DNA from: Anisus vortex
Taxonomy: Eukaryota; Mollusca; Gastropoda; Planorbidae
Assembly: GCA_949126835.1 (NCBI GenBank)
Contig: OX421500.1
Location: 25,982,731-26,046,730, forward strand
DNA length: 64,000 nt
Direction of reading: 5' to 3'
The notes below the pieces were generated by a model that saw only the letters and a list, made by a program, of their open reading frames with translations, searched no databases and was not told where the DNA came from. Below, piece after piece: positions 15,542 through 26,659 of this stretch. Positions within the stretch are counted from its first letter, which is position 1. Each line of letters opens with the position of its first letter. The translations under genes and the position numbers were made by a program.

Positions 15542-18282
15542 TTTGGGTTTTATCTGTTGGAGAACTTGATATCAAACTATTTTCTGAAACTATAAAAATG
15601 TCTAAAAGAGTGTTAATACATGCATGTCAAATATCCAATAGCAAACACGAAAACGCCACAAAATACACGTCATTCTGTAGGTCTTTTCTTCCTGTCTTTC
15701 TCCAGATGGTGACTGGTACCACTTAAACCTGAAATAAAAACTAAAAATTTAGAAACAGATAAAAATGAATACATTGAATACATAATTAACTTAGCCTTAA
15801 TTAAACCTATTAAAAATAATTAGTTAAGAAAAGCAATTTACCTTTTCCAAAAATTCTTCTTGAATTGTTGTAAGGGCCCTAACTCCATTCTTTTGGGTTT
15901 CATCTGTTGGAGAACTTGACATCAAACTGTTTTCTGAAACTATAAAAATGTCTAAAAGAGTGTTAATACATGCATGTCAAATATCCAATAGCAAACACAA
16001 AAATGCCACAAAATACACGTCATTCTGTAGGTCTTTTCTTCCTGTCCCTCTCGAGATTTTGACTGGTACCACTTAAGCCTGAAATAAAACTAATAATTTA
16101 GAAACACATAAAAATGAAAACATTGAATACATAATTAGCTTTAATTAAGCATTAATTAAACCTATTAAAAATAATTAGTTAAGAAAAGCAATTTACCTTT
16201 TCCAAAAATTCTTCTTGAATTGTTGTAAGGGCCCTAACTCCATTCTTTTGGGTTTCATCTGTTGGAGAACTTGACATCAAACTGTTTTCTGAAACTATAA
16301 AAATGTCTAAAAGAGTGTTAATACATGCATGTCAAATATCCAATAGCAAACACGAAAACACCACAAAATACACGTCATTCTGTAGGTCTTTTCTTCCTGT
16401 CCCTCTCCAGATGGTGACTGGTCCCACTTAAGCTAGAAATAAAAACTAAAAATTTAAAAACACATAAAAATGAATACATTGAATACATTATTAACTTAGC
16501 CTTAATTAAAGCTATTTAAAAAAAAAAGTTTAGAAAAGCAATTTACCTTTTCCACAAATTCTTCTCGAGTTGTTGTAAGGGCCCTAACTTCATTCTTTTG
16601 GGTTTCATCTGTTGGAGAACTTGATATCAAACTGTTTTCTGAAACTATAAAAATGTCTAAAAGAGTGTTAATACATGCATGTCAAATATCCAATAGCAAA
16701 CACAAAAATGCCACAAAATACACGTCATTCTGTAGGTCTTTTCTTCCTGTCCCTCTCGAGATTTTGACTGGTACCACTTAAGCCTGAAATAAAAATAAAA
16801 ATTTAGAAACACATAAAAATGAATACACTGAATACATAATTAACTTAGCCTTAATTAAACCTTTTTAAAATAAAAAGTTAAGAAAAGCAATTTACCTTTT
16901 CCACAAATTCTTCTCGAGTTGTTGTAAGGGCCCTAACTCCATTCTTTTGGGTTTCATCTGTTGGAGAACTTGATATCAAACTATTTTCTGAAACTATAAA
17001 AATGTCTAAAAGAGTGTTAATACATGCATGTCAAATATCCAATAGCAAACACGAAAACGCCACAAAATACACGTCATTCTGTAGGTCTTTTCCTCCTGTC
17101 TTTCTCCAGATGGTGACTGGTACCACTTAAACCTGAAATAAAAACTAAAAATTTAGAAACAGATAAAAATGAATACATTGAATACATAATTAACTTAGCC
17201 TTAATTAAACCTATTAAAAATAATTAGTTAAGAAAAGCAATTTACCTTTTCCAAAAATTCTTCTTGAATTGTTGTAAGGGCCCTAACTCCATTCTTTTGG
17301 GTTTCATCTGTTGGAGAACTTGACATCAAACTGTTTTCTGAAACTATAAAAATGTCTAAAAGAGTGTTAATACATGCATGTCAAATATCCAATAGCAAAC
17401 ACGAAAACACTTCAAAATACACGTTATTCTGTAGGTCTTTTCTTCCTGTCCCTCTCCAGATGGTGACTGGTACTACTGAAGCCTGAAATAAAACTAATAA
17501 TTTAGAAACACATAAAAATGAAAACATTGAATACATAATTAGCTTTAATTAAGCCTTAATTAAACCTATTTAAAATAAAAAGTTAAGAAAAGCAATTTAC
17601 CTTTTCCACAAATTCTTCTCGAGTTGTTGTAAGGGCCCTAACTCCATTCTTTTGGGTTTCATCCTTTGGAGAACTTGATATCAAACTGTTTTCTGAAACT
17701 ATAAAAAAGTCTAAAAGAGTGTTAATACATGCATGTCAAATATCCAATAGCAAACACGAAAACGCCACAAAATACACGTCATTCTGTAGGTCTTTTCTTC
17801 CTGTCCCTCTCGAGATGGTGACTGGTACTTTTAAGCTAGAAATAAAAACTAAAAATTTAGAAACACATAAAAATGAATACATTGAATACATAATTAACTT
17901 AGCCTTAATTAAAGCTATTTAAAATAAAAAGTTTAGAAAAGCAATTTACCTTTTCTACAAATTCTTCTCGAGTTGTTGTAAAGGCCCTAACTTCATTCTT
18001 TTGGGTTTCATCTGTTGGAGAACTTGATATCAAACTGTTTTCTGAAACTATAAAAATGTCTAAAAGAGTGTTAATACATGCATGTCAAATATCCAATAGC
18101 AAACACAAAAATGCAATAAAATACACGTCATTCTGTAGGTCTTTTCTTCCTGTCCCTCTCGAGATTTTGACTGGTACCACTTAAGCCTGAAATAAAACTT
18201 AAAATTTAGAAACACATAAAAATGAATACATTGAATACATAATTAACTTTAATTAAGCCTTAATTAAACCTATTTAAAATAA

Positions 18283-18875
18283 AAAGTTTAGAAAAGCAAT
18301 CTACCTTTTCCACAAATTCTTCTCGAGTTGTTGTAAGGGCCCTAACTCCATTCTTTATTTAAAATAAAAAGTTAAGAAAAGCAATTTACCTTTTTCTCAA
18401 ATTCTTCTCGAGTTTTTGTAAGGGCCCTAACTCCATTGTTTATTTAAAATATAAAGTTTAGAAAAGCAATTTACCTTTTCCACAAATTCTTCTTGAGTTG
18501 TTGTAAGGGCCCTAACTCCATTCTTTATTTAAAATAAAAAGTTTAGAAAAGCAATTTACCTTTTCCACAAATTTTTCTCGAGTTGTTGTAAGGGCCCTAA
18601 CTCCATTCTTTATTTAAAATAAAAAGTTAAGAAAAGCAATTTACCTTTTCCACAAATTCTTCTTGAGTTGTTGTAAGGGCCCTAACTCCATTCTTTATTT
18701 AAAATAAAAAGTTTAGAAAAGCAATTTACCTTTTCCACAAATTCTTCTCGAGTTGTTGTAAGGGCCCTAACTCCATTCTTTATTTAAAATAAAAAGTTAA
18801 GAAAAGCAATTTACCTTTTCCACAAATTCTTCTTGAGTTGTTGTAAGGGCCCTAACTCATATTCTTTATTTAAAA
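18283..18875. repeat. Truncated 85-bp sub-repeat (second cluster)
   Basis: About seven 85-bp units with the same junction as the cluster near 15.3 kb (CCATTCTTTATTTAAAATAAAAAG). Copies alternate between AAGTTTAGAAAAGC and AAGTTAAGAAAAGC, and between TTCTCGAG and TTCTTGAG, which suggests a two-unit sub-pattern. The last unit is cut by the Helitron-like insertion at 18,876. Confidence 0.9.
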
Positions 18876-19282
18876 CAAGCTACATTGCCCGGGTGAAAAA
18901 AAAAAGGACTGTCTGGGGTACAGATAACAAATTTATAAACTACACTTTCTGAATACTTTTAGAAAAGTAAATAAATATTGTAATAAAAAAAAATAGTCAA
19001 ATATTTTTATTTAACAAAATCTATATTGCCTATAGATTTACAATGTCTTTTGTATTTAAAAGTTTGAAAAATTAATTAGTCTAACTGGAGAATCGAACCC
19101 TGGTCGCCCGTATAGCAGTGTCCACTACGTTTACCACTGAGCTATCGAAGACACATGTCAGATGTGAAAAATTATTAGACGGTATATTGGGCTAGGCCTA
19201 GATAGGTCAGTGACACACGTGTTTTCAAATTGACCAATGGGGATCCTCGCGGGGCTTAACACTGTCTTTTTATATATATAGA
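18876..19282 (-). mobile_element. Non-autonomous Helitron-like insertion in the satellite
   Basis: A 407-bp block unrelated to the satellite sits exactly between TTTAAAA and TAAAAAG of an otherwise continuous monomer, so it inserted at an A|T dinucleotide with no target duplication. On the minus strand it starts TCTATATATATA, as many animal Helitrons do. It ends near ACCCGGGCAATGTAGCTTG, which resembles the Helitron 3' region (GC-rich sequence before CTRR) but has CTTG instead of CTRR and no full hairpin. No coding sequence is present. It carries a tRNA-like segment, listed separately. The insertion site is certain; the Helitron assignment rests on the termini and the target site. Confidence 0.7.
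19082..19155 (-). repeat. tRNA-derived (pol III box A/B) segment inside the Helitron-like element
   Basis: The minus strand reads TAGCTCAGTGGTAAACG (box A-like) and, about 30 nt later, CAGGGTTCGATTCTCC (a near-perfect box B). There is no acceptor-stem pairing and no convincing D-stem, so it is not an intact tRNA. It looks like the head of a tRNA-derived SINE or a decayed tRNA copy captured by the element. Confidence 0.65.
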
Positions 19283-20066
19283 TAAAAAGTTTAGAAAAGC
19301 AATTTACCTTTTCCACAAATTCTTCTCGAGTTGTTGTAAGGGCCCTAACTCCATTCTTTTGGGTTTCATCTGTTGGAGAACTTGACATCCAACTGTTTTC
19401 TGAAACTATAAAAATGTCTAAAAGAGTGTTAATACATGCATGTCAAATATCCAATAGCAAACACGAAAACACCACAAAATACACGTCATTCTGTAGGTAT
19501 TTTCTTCCTGTCCCTCTCCAGATGGTGACTGGTCCCACTTAAGCTAGAAATAAAAACTAAAAATTTAGAAACACATAAAAATGAATACATTGAATACATA
19601 ATTAACTTAGCCTTAATTAAAGCTATTTAAAATAAAAAGTTTAGAAAAGCAATTTACCTTTTCCACAAATTCTTCTCGAGTTGTTGTAAGGGCCCTAACT
19701 CCATTCTTTTGGGTTTCATCTGTTGGAGAACTTGATATCAAACATTTTTCTGAAACTATAAAAATGTCTAAAAGAGTGTTATTACATGCATGTCAAATAT
19801 CCAATAGCAAACACGAAACGCCACAAAATACACGTCATTCTGTAGGTCTTTTCTTCCTGTCCCTCTCGAGATTGTGACTGGTACCACTTAAGCCTGAAAT
19901 AAAATCTAAAAATTTAGAAACAGATAAAAATGAATACATTGAATACATAATTAACTTTAATTTAGCCTTAATTAAACCTATTTAAAATAAAAGTTAAGAA
20001 AAGCAAACTACCTTTTTCACAAATTCTTCTCGAGTGTTTATACATGCATGTCAAATATCAAATGGC
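19283..20066. repeat. Satellite array, right-hand remainder
   Basis: The ~350-bp monomers resume immediately after the insertion (TAAAAAGTTTAGAAAAGCAATTTACC) and continue for two full units. They degrade after TTCTTCTCGAG, with a last partial match at ATACATGCATGTCAAATATC. Flanking DNA to the right is unrelated. Confidence 0.93.
19308..19399 (-). other. Exon-like cassette carried by each satellite monomer (example copy)
   Basis: This is one example of a segment present in about 50 monomers; another clean copy is 516-607. Seen on the minus strand: a TATTAAC branch-like motif about 30 nt upstream, a short T-rich tract ending TTTTATAGTTTCAG, then 92 bp ending GTGGAAAAG, followed by GTAAATTG. 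The 92 bp is open in one frame, entering in phase 1 and leaving in phase 0. It encodes a hydrophilic peptide with cores such as SSSPTDETQKNGV and REEFVEK. I found no stop in that frame in the copies I read, although many changes are non-synonymous. I do not recognise the peptide. It could be an amplified exon of a neighbouring gene or a chance arrangement; expression is not shown. Confidence 0.4.
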
Positions 20067-20460
20067 ATTATTAAGAAGATATTATAGGATGTTTTCCAGC
20101 TTTTGTTGTTTTTTTATGAATAAATTGCATATTTAATGTCTTAAATTTGTTGAATGTATTTATATATCTTTATGTTAATGTAAGATATAGACATTTTGTT
20201 TTATATTCCACTAGTTTAATGATGTAGTTTGTTCCTTAGTGTAATATATTGGAGACTTCTTTTTAAAGTGTGTCTTTTAAATATAAAGCTTAAAGTGTAA
20301 TATTATATGATGTTCTATATTATTTCTTAAAATTTATGTTTTCATTTAATTTTAGTGAGTGTTGTAACATTAGTTACATTGAAACCTAACATTTTGCATT
20401 AAATACTTTTCAATTATTTCAGAGATCAATATATGTATGAATATTATTTTTTTATTTTAG
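20067..20460. other. AT-rich spacer, nothing recognised
   Basis: This is strongly AT-rich sequence between the satellite and the first retrotransposon remnant. I see no open frame above about 40 codons, no RNA gene and no terminal repeats. Confidence 0.6.
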
Positions 20461-20588
20461 ATTGGGTGAAAGTTTTCACAACTAAGAAGGATATTCCAGA
20501 AATTTTAGCAGCACTAAAATTGATGAAATCCCTCAAAATATTTGAATCTGTAATTAATCATGAAGAAAGATTTTTGACAAACTATTAA
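20461..20588 (+). pseudogene. Short open segment, possible retrotransposon polyprotein remnant
   Basis: After an acceptor-like TTTTTATTTTAG there are about 42 open codons beginning DWVKVFTTKKDIPEI and ending with TAA at 20,588. The composition looks like coding sequence and it lies on the same strand as the gypsy reverse transcriptase remnant 1 kb downstream. I cannot place it in a known domain. It may be part of the same decayed element or an orphan exon. Confidence 0.3.
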
Positions 20589-20780
20589 GTAACAATAAAC
20601 TTATGCCTGATTTTTAAAAAGCCACACAACCAACATTTGCACCATGTAAAGACATTAAACAAGAGTTTCAACTATTACAAAACCAAGATCATATAAAATT
20701 TTCAGTTTTTAGAATAGGCAATACCAATCAAACCTTTTCTGTAACAGAACAATTTCATGAGAATATTTGGTGATTATAAA

Positions 20781-21579
20781 GTTACTGTAAACAATGCCAT
20801 TATGTAGAACTAGTTACTGTAAACAAAGCCATTATGTAGAACTAGTTACTGTAAACAATGCCATTATGTAGAACTAGTTACTGTAAACAATGCCATTATG
20901 TAGAACTAGTTACTGTAAACAAAGCCATTATGTAGAACTAATTACTGTAAACAAAGCCATTATGTAGAACTAGTTACTGTAAACAAAGCCATTATGTAGA
21001 ACTAGTTACTGTAAACAATGCCATTATGTAGAACTAGTTACTGTAAACAAAGCCATTATGTAGAACTAGTTACTGTAAACAAAGCCATTATGTAGAACTA
21101 GTTACTGTAAACAAAGCCATTATGTAGAACTAGTTACTGTAAACAAAGCCATTATGTAGAACTAGTTACTGTAAACAAAGCCATTATGTAGAACTAGTTA
21201 CTGTAAACAAAGCCATTATGTAGAACTAATTACTGTAAACAAAGCCATTATGTAGAACTAGTTACTGTAAACAAAGCCATTATGTAGAACTAGTTACTGT
21301 AAACAAAGCCATTATGTAGAACTAGTTACTGTAAACAAAGCCATTATGTAGAACTAGTTACTGTAAACAAAGCCATTATGTAGAACTAGTTACTGTAAAC
21401 AAAGCCATTATGTAGAACTAGTTACTGTAAACAAAGCCATTATGTAGAACTAGTTACTGTAAACAAAGCCATTATGTAGAACTAGTTACTGTAAACAAAA
21501 CCATTATGTAGAACTAGTTACGGTAAACAAAGAAATTATGTAGGACTAGTAACTGTAAGCAAAGCCATTATGTAGGACT
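20781..21579. repeat. 32-bp minisatellite, ~25 copies
   Basis: The unit is 32 bp (AGTTACTGTAAACAAAGCCA followed by TTATGTAGAACT). Most copies are identical; variants are AAAGCC/AATGCC and CTAGTT/CTAATT. The last three copies decay. The array ends in frame with the start of the gypsy RT remnant at 21,576, so it expanded inside that element. Confidence 0.97.
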
Positions 21580-22027
21580 CAATTTCAAGAATTGAAGAAA
21601 TGTGTGCAAAACCAAGCTTTCCAAAAGCAAGAACTTTTCCAGATCTAAGCAATGCTTACACTTAACTAGAATTAATACCTAATTCAAGAAATCTAACTAC
21701 ATTTAACACCTATTGTAAATTGTTCCAATAATAGCAACTGGAATTTATGCATGTCCCTTTTTTTAAAGAATGCTGGGAGGATGTCAAATGCACTGTGATT
21801 TACATCAACAGCAAAATAATTGTAGGTCTTGATGATGAAACACATAAAATAAATAATCATGTTGTACTTCATATCTGTAAGGAAAGGGAATTAACCATAA
21901 ATAGATCCAAGAGTGTATTGTTCAAAGAATAGTTAAAGTTCCTTGGTTGTTGACTAAATGCAAGCAGATAGCAGCCTCAACCTGAGAAAATAAGAGCTGT
22001 ACATGAAGCTTCTGGAATATTTCAGAA
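21576..22027 (+). pseudogene. Decayed Ty3/gypsy reverse transcriptase
   Basis: One frame reads through recognisable RT blocks in order: SRIEEMCAK, ARTFPDLSNAY (the usual F-x-x-L-D-L-x-x-A-Y block), SRNLTTFNTY, KLFQ, LEFMHVPFF, then VIYINSK where the catalytic Y-x-D-D would be. It continues with DDETHKINNHV, KERELTINRSKSVLF, LKFLGC and QPQPEKIRAV. The active-site aspartates are lost (the block reads YINSK) and there are at least six in-frame stops, for example after NAYT, LFQ, LFKE and FLGC. In an intact element this domain copies the RNA into DNA. Spacing is shorter than usual before the catalytic block, so a deletion is likely. This copy is dead. Confidence 0.85.
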
Positions 22028-22032
22028 TTAAA

Positions 22033-22131
22033 ATCATACTTAGAAATGCTGAATGACTATGCTTATAAAATAACAGTCTTTCTTATCAGCTTCTATATAT
22101 TTTTCAAGAAAGAGAAAAGATTTGCTTTTTG
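22033..22131 (+). pseudogene. Gypsy RT/RNase H junction, frameshifted continuation
   Basis: In a different frame from the RT remnant just upstream, this reads SYLEMLNDYAYKITVFL and then FFKKEKRFAF. That matches the conserved stretch after the gypsy palm (F-L-G-x-x-x-Y-Y-x-x-F-I followed by L-L-K-K and W/F). It belongs to the same decayed element. Confidence 0.65.
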
Positions 22132-22171
22132 TTTGTTTTGATCCAAGCTCTCAATACATCACTAAGAAATA

Positions 22172-22573
22172 TTCAATTTACATCCTATTGCATGCCTATG
22201 CATCAAGATCATTAAATGCAGAACAGCAAATTTACATCCTATTGCATTCCTATGCATCAAGATCATTAAATGCAGAACAGCAAATTTACATCCTATTGCA
22301 TTCCTATGCATCAAGATCATTAAATGCAGAACAGCAAATTTACATCCTATTGCATTCCTATGCATCAAGATCATTAAATGCAGAACAGCAAATTTACATC
22401 CTATTGTCTATGCATCAAGATCATTAAATGCAAAACAGCAAATTTACATCCTATTGCAAATGCTTCAAGATCATTAAATGAAGAAGATCAAATTTACATC
22501 CAATTGTCTATGCATCAAGATCATTAAATGAAGAAGATCAAATTTACATCCTATTGTCTATGCATCAAGATCA
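22172..22573. repeat. 54-bp minisatellite, ~8 copies
   Basis: The unit contains AATTTACATCCTATTGCATT, CCTATGCATCAAGATCATTA and AATGCAGAACAGCA. The first five copies are nearly identical; the last three are shorter (about 49 bp) with AATGAAGAAGATCAAATT. A 101-codon open frame across it is a by-product of the 54-bp (18-codon) unit. Confidence 0.96.
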
Positions 22574-22808
22574 GTACAAACAGGAGAAGATGGTTTTGAG
22601 TAGTTCCCAGTATTTCAGTTGACTGTCCAGTTGAAACCCAAGTAAAAACCTTTATATGTTTAACAATATACGTGACTTACCGGTAATTTTCCATTGGGCA
22701 TATACAAAGGGGTGTAGGATTGTAAGGAGTCCAGCAGTGTTCCCACACAACTCACCGAACACATGAACACACACTGAGGAAAATAGCTCCAGCAAATGTA
22801 TGTTGCCG

Positions 22809-23272
22809 ATGTTGTCCTGTATTACTTGTGATGGATTATATTTCCATGCCCTTTGTTCAAGATATTAATGAGTACATGGCACACATGTATGTTGTCATGT
22901 ATTACTTGTGATGGATTATATTTCCATCCCCTTTGTTCAAGATATTAATGAGTACATGGCACACATGTATGTTGTCATGTATTACTTGTGATGGATTATA
23001 TTTCCATCCCCTTTGTTCAAGATATTAATGAGTACATGGCACACATGTATGTTGTCATGTATTACTTGTGATGGATTATATTTCCATCCCCTTTGTTCAA
23101 GATATTAATGAGTACATGGCACACATGTATGTTGTCATGTATTACTTGTGATGGATTATATTTCCATGCCCTTTGTTCAAGATATTAATGAGTACATGGC
23201 ACACATGTATGTTGTCATGTATTACTTGTGATGGATTATATTTCCATCCCCTTTGTTCAAGATATTAATGAG
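22809..23272. repeat. 80-bp minisatellite, ~6 copies
   Basis: Near-identical 80-bp units with landmarks ATGTTGTCATGTATTACTTG, TGATGGATTATATTTCCATC, CCCTTTGTTCAAGATATTAA and TGAGTACATGGCACAC. Copies differ mainly at CCATCCC/CCATGCC. The first unit has GTTGTCCTG and the last runs into unique sequence after ATTAATGAG. Confidence 0.97.
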
Positions 23273-23279
23273 AAAATGA

Positions 23280-25620
23280 TTAAGTACCACTTTAATTATG
23301 GCAGCAGCATTAAAAAATTGTATTCCTTGAAAGGCATTTCCTTGAAAAGTAATGTTCTGTTGAGAGCTATTAATGGTCAGAAATATTTAATATATAAATG
23401 TGAAACCTACTGTTACACAATTTTGTTGTAAATATATTCACAAAAATTCATTCATAAAAATTTGGCATTATGGGTGCTTAAAGATTTGAAAATATTTGTC
23501 AATTTTGTATAAATATTTCTGTGTAATTGCAAATAATATACTTGTAACTTGTAAAGTTTTTAAATCAAAAGTGGGAAAAGTGAGAAAATACTTTGATTTT
23601 TGTAAATATGTTTTATCATGAATTACATAATACAATGTTAAATGATGTTATAAGCAATGCTTCAATCGGTGTAGTTATGAACTCAAGCAAATAGGAGCAG
23701 CTATGTGCTGCACATTGTGAATATTGGAAGGTTTGAGATTTTTTGAAGGAATTAAACTTGTTGAAAAAAGTTGACATTTTCATTAGAACTGTTTACATAA
23801 TTTTTTTCAATCTTCTACTTAAAGGTCACAGTAATGAAAATTAGCTGAAACTTCTGAATGTGATTGAGTTGCTTTTTATACATCTGAATGAAGTGTTTGG
23901 TTATTTAGGCTTTATGCACTTCAAGCAATATTAAAAACTTTGAAATGAGTATGACAATTACATTAATGAGCATATTTCAATGTACTGTAAATCATTGGCT
24001 CCATAGTCTCGGAAGACTATTAGATTTGCGCTCTTGTGATTTGGCCAGCCTTGTAGGTCTGTGGAGACCTATCCTTGAGAGACAGGCTCTGTCTATCTGG
24101 CACTTGAAAGCAAGACCATTGGAGTTTGTCAGGGAGCTATGTTCTTTACCTACGATGTACTGTTATATAAGACTAAAGAGTCTGCAATGCCTCATACCGA
24201 TGGAAGTTTTCAATGTTGTGTTATCTGATTTAGATTAATTAAAAATGGCATTTTAGAAGCAAAGATTGACATCACTGGAAGAAATATCCTTTTGCCAGAG
24301 GTAAACTGAAGAAATTGCAGCAATGCAATACTGAGGTATCACCTTTTGGTGGAACAGTTTTTGTTACCAGTGCAGATTGCAAGCTGAAACTGTTTGGAAA
24401 CCAAATAAAGGAATCTCATCTTCAGTTTGAACATTTGAAAATAAGGATTCTTTTAAGAATCATATTCATGGTGGAGTAGATCACGATAATATTTTGTAGA
24501 TTGGGTATATTTGAGAGAATACAGAATATAACATAGAATGATAACTGGTATGGTGACTGGTATCTTTACTTCTGGGGTTCTATGAATATTACATGATAAT
24601 CAATTTCAGTGAATACATTGATTTACAGTGTTTGTTAATTAGTGTTTGTTAATTATTGTAATTTTAAAAAATTTACAAAAGCATTTAGTAAGCCTATATA
24701 CTGTTTAGATAGAACATAGATGTCCAGTATTTTAAGAAATCTGGTAACCCTCAGCACATCACTACAAACATATCTCAAGAGATTCTTGACATAGAACATA
24801 GTATTGCACAGTTGGTGCACATGTATGGTGGCCTGGTAAAGACCTTGATTTAGAGAGAACTGTAAAATCCTGTTTTACATGACAATAAACAAAAAATGCA
24901 CATCTGAATGTAGCATGGGCATGATCAGATAATCCTTGGAGCTGAATAAATTTAAACTTCACTGGTCCTATGTTTTTAATAATTGAAGATTTAAGTTTTG
25001 CTGTGCAAACATTGAAAAGTTCATTGTGAACAATAACACTATTTACAACAGAATCATTATTCAATTGCAAGATCTTTATGTTGATGCTAGTGTAACAACA
25101 AATGAAATGAGACAGATATCTTCCATGATACAACAACATCAAACAGAAACATTTGTGGAGATGACTCAGAAATAAGGAACTACTCTTCAGATCCTAAATA
25201 GGTTTCCAGACATTGTTATTGAACAAACTGGACCCATATCATTCAAGAAACAAACAAAAGATAATATCCATCCAAGTCACCAAGATCAACTCAGACAATC
25301 TGAGTTTCAATGAAATGATCCATTAAATAAAACTGAACTACACTACATCATCTAGACCAAATTAAGCAATCCAAAGTAATGGGAGATTAATCATCATTAG
25401 ACAGTATTTCAAATTCTGAAGGTGATGTTCCTTTAAAACCAGTATTTTACTGTAAACATCAAGACCAACATTCATTTGAAAACCCAGTCCAAAGATCTAG
25501 ACATGTAAATAAAAAGTAGACTAAAAGATTCAGCACAGAACTTACGTATAACTTGTTTGTTTGTTTATGTGTTTTATGGATGTGAAGGTAATGCATGTGA
25601 AATGAGATATTGTTTCCTTA
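23280..25620. repeat. Old duplicated block, copy A (gypsy-related)
   Basis: This is collinear with 33,040-35,780. Matching landmarks include TACTGTTACACAATTTTGTT, ATTAAACTTGTTGAAAAAAG, AAAGGTCACAGTAATGAAAA, ATTGACATCACTGGAAG, GAAACCAAATAAAGGAATCT, TATGGTGGCCTGGTAAAGAC and AAGTTCATTGTGAACAATAA. Identity looks like roughly 75-85% by eye, with indels. Copy A carries a segment at about 23,990-24,170 (GGCTCCATAGTCTCGGAAGA) that copy B lacks. The block contains a gag-like remnant near its right end. Short open frames inside it are not called as genes. Confidence 0.75.
25045..25180 (+). pseudogene. Gag-like retrotransposon remnant (copy A)
   Basis: The plus strand reads NRIIIQLQDLYVDASVTTNE, then MRQ and a frame disturbance. 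The copy at 35,381-35,560 continues further. The pattern (L-x-D-x-Y-x-D-A-S-x-x-x-x-x-M-R-Q) resembles the capsid region of Ty3/gypsy-type Gag proteins, but this is a weak family call. It is broken by indels relative to its duplicate. Confidence 0.4.
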
Positions 25621-25699
25621 AATGTGTGTAATTTATCATTCATTTAATGACTTACTTGACTTACTTAATCCTGTATATCCCCATAGGAGCATAGAGCCG

Positions 25700-26600
25700 C
25701 ACATTAATTTAATAGTTTTATACATTATTTTGTTTTAATTTTTAGTATTTTATTAATGGGACTTAACCTTGGTGTGCTTTATTTAGGATTACATTTAATA
25801 ATAAAGACAGATTTAGACATTTATTGCAATGCTCATTCACTTTAATTTACAGGCCCACATAAAATATCATATAAACCTTATGTTAATTGATTAACATCTC
25901 TTAACATGGGTCTACTGTTATATATTACGTTATGCCCAGAAATTAAGTTGTTTTTTTTTTAGAAAAGTATCAAATAAAAGTTTGATAACTATATATTACA
26001 GGTAAGTTTTTTTTTCTAGTTTAGTTTTATGGGTTTAAGTTTTTAGTATTTTATTAATGAAACTTAACCTTGGGATGCTTTAGGATTTCTTTAAAAAAAA
26101 AAAGAAATATTTAGAACATGAGCACTGCAGTGAACAATCACTTTAATTTACAGGACAACATAAAATATCATATAAACCTTATGTTAATTGAATAGCATCT
26201 CTTAACATTGGTCTACTGTTTTATAATATGTTATGCCCAGAAATTAAAGTTTTTTTTTAGAGAAAAGTTTATAAAAGTTTTTTCTAGGATTTTTAATTTT
26301 GGTAGCTATATTTTGCATTACTTTTAATAATAATGACATATTTAGAAATTAATTATAGCAATGTACATTCGCTTTATTTTACAGGCCAACTAAAAATATC
26401 AGATAAACATTATGTTAATCACAAAAAATTTCTTAACATTAGTCTACTGTTATTTGTTGCATAATGCCCAGAAATAAAGTTTCAAATTACAGTTTCCAAT
26501 GGTATATCAAATAGGCTGATAAACTATTTTATTCCTTTTCATTAGAAAATTATCAAATTAGAGTTTACAAAGCTACATTTTACTGGTAAGTTTCTATTGT
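25700..26600. repeat. Degenerate ~230-300-bp tandem repeat
   Basis: Three diverged units share TTTTTAGTATTTTATTAATG, ACTTAACCTTGG, ACAGGCC(A/C)ACATAAAATATC, TATGTTAATTGA, CTTAACATTGGTCTACTG and TATGCCCAGAAATTAA. Starts are near 25,741, 26,041 and 26,280. A further solitary match lies near 35,885. Nothing coding was seen. Confidence 0.75.
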
Positions 26601-26659
26601 AAGTAAAGTTCTATGTTGAAGTTCTAAAAAGGTTTTTAATTCATTGTGTGTATGTGTAT

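Larger units (their letters stand above)
1..18875. repeat. Satellite array, ~350-bp monomers with higher-order structure
   Basis: The same ~350-bp unit recurs from the first base. Landmarks are GGTCTTTTCTTCC, CTTAAGCCTGAAATAAAAC, GCAATTTACCTTTTCC, AAGGGCCCTAACTCC and ATACATGCATGTCAAATATCC. Monomers differ by scattered substitutions and small indels. A higher-order repeat of 3,152 bp (nine monomers) is nearly identical between about 6,632-9,783 and 9,784-12,935; the block from about 3,480 shares its first ~1.8 kb. Other offsets are 2,806 bp (start of window versus 2,807 onward) and 3,068 bp (14.6 kb versus 17.7 kb). Open frames of 60-76 codons recur only because the monomer recurs. On the minus strand each full unit holds an exon-like cassette, described separately. 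The array continues to the left of the window. Confidence 0.97.

Noticed and set aside
19082..19155. Functional tRNA gene
   Set aside because: Boxes A and B are present but the acceptor stem does not pair and the D arm is poor.
23945..24238. 97-codon plus-strand frame
   Set aside because: It spans a segment inserted in block A and absent from block B, with no recognised domain; likely a TE fragment.
24762..25142. 126-codon minus-strand frame
   Set aside because: It lies antisense to the duplicated gag-like block, the paralogous copy does not preserve it, and no domain is seen.
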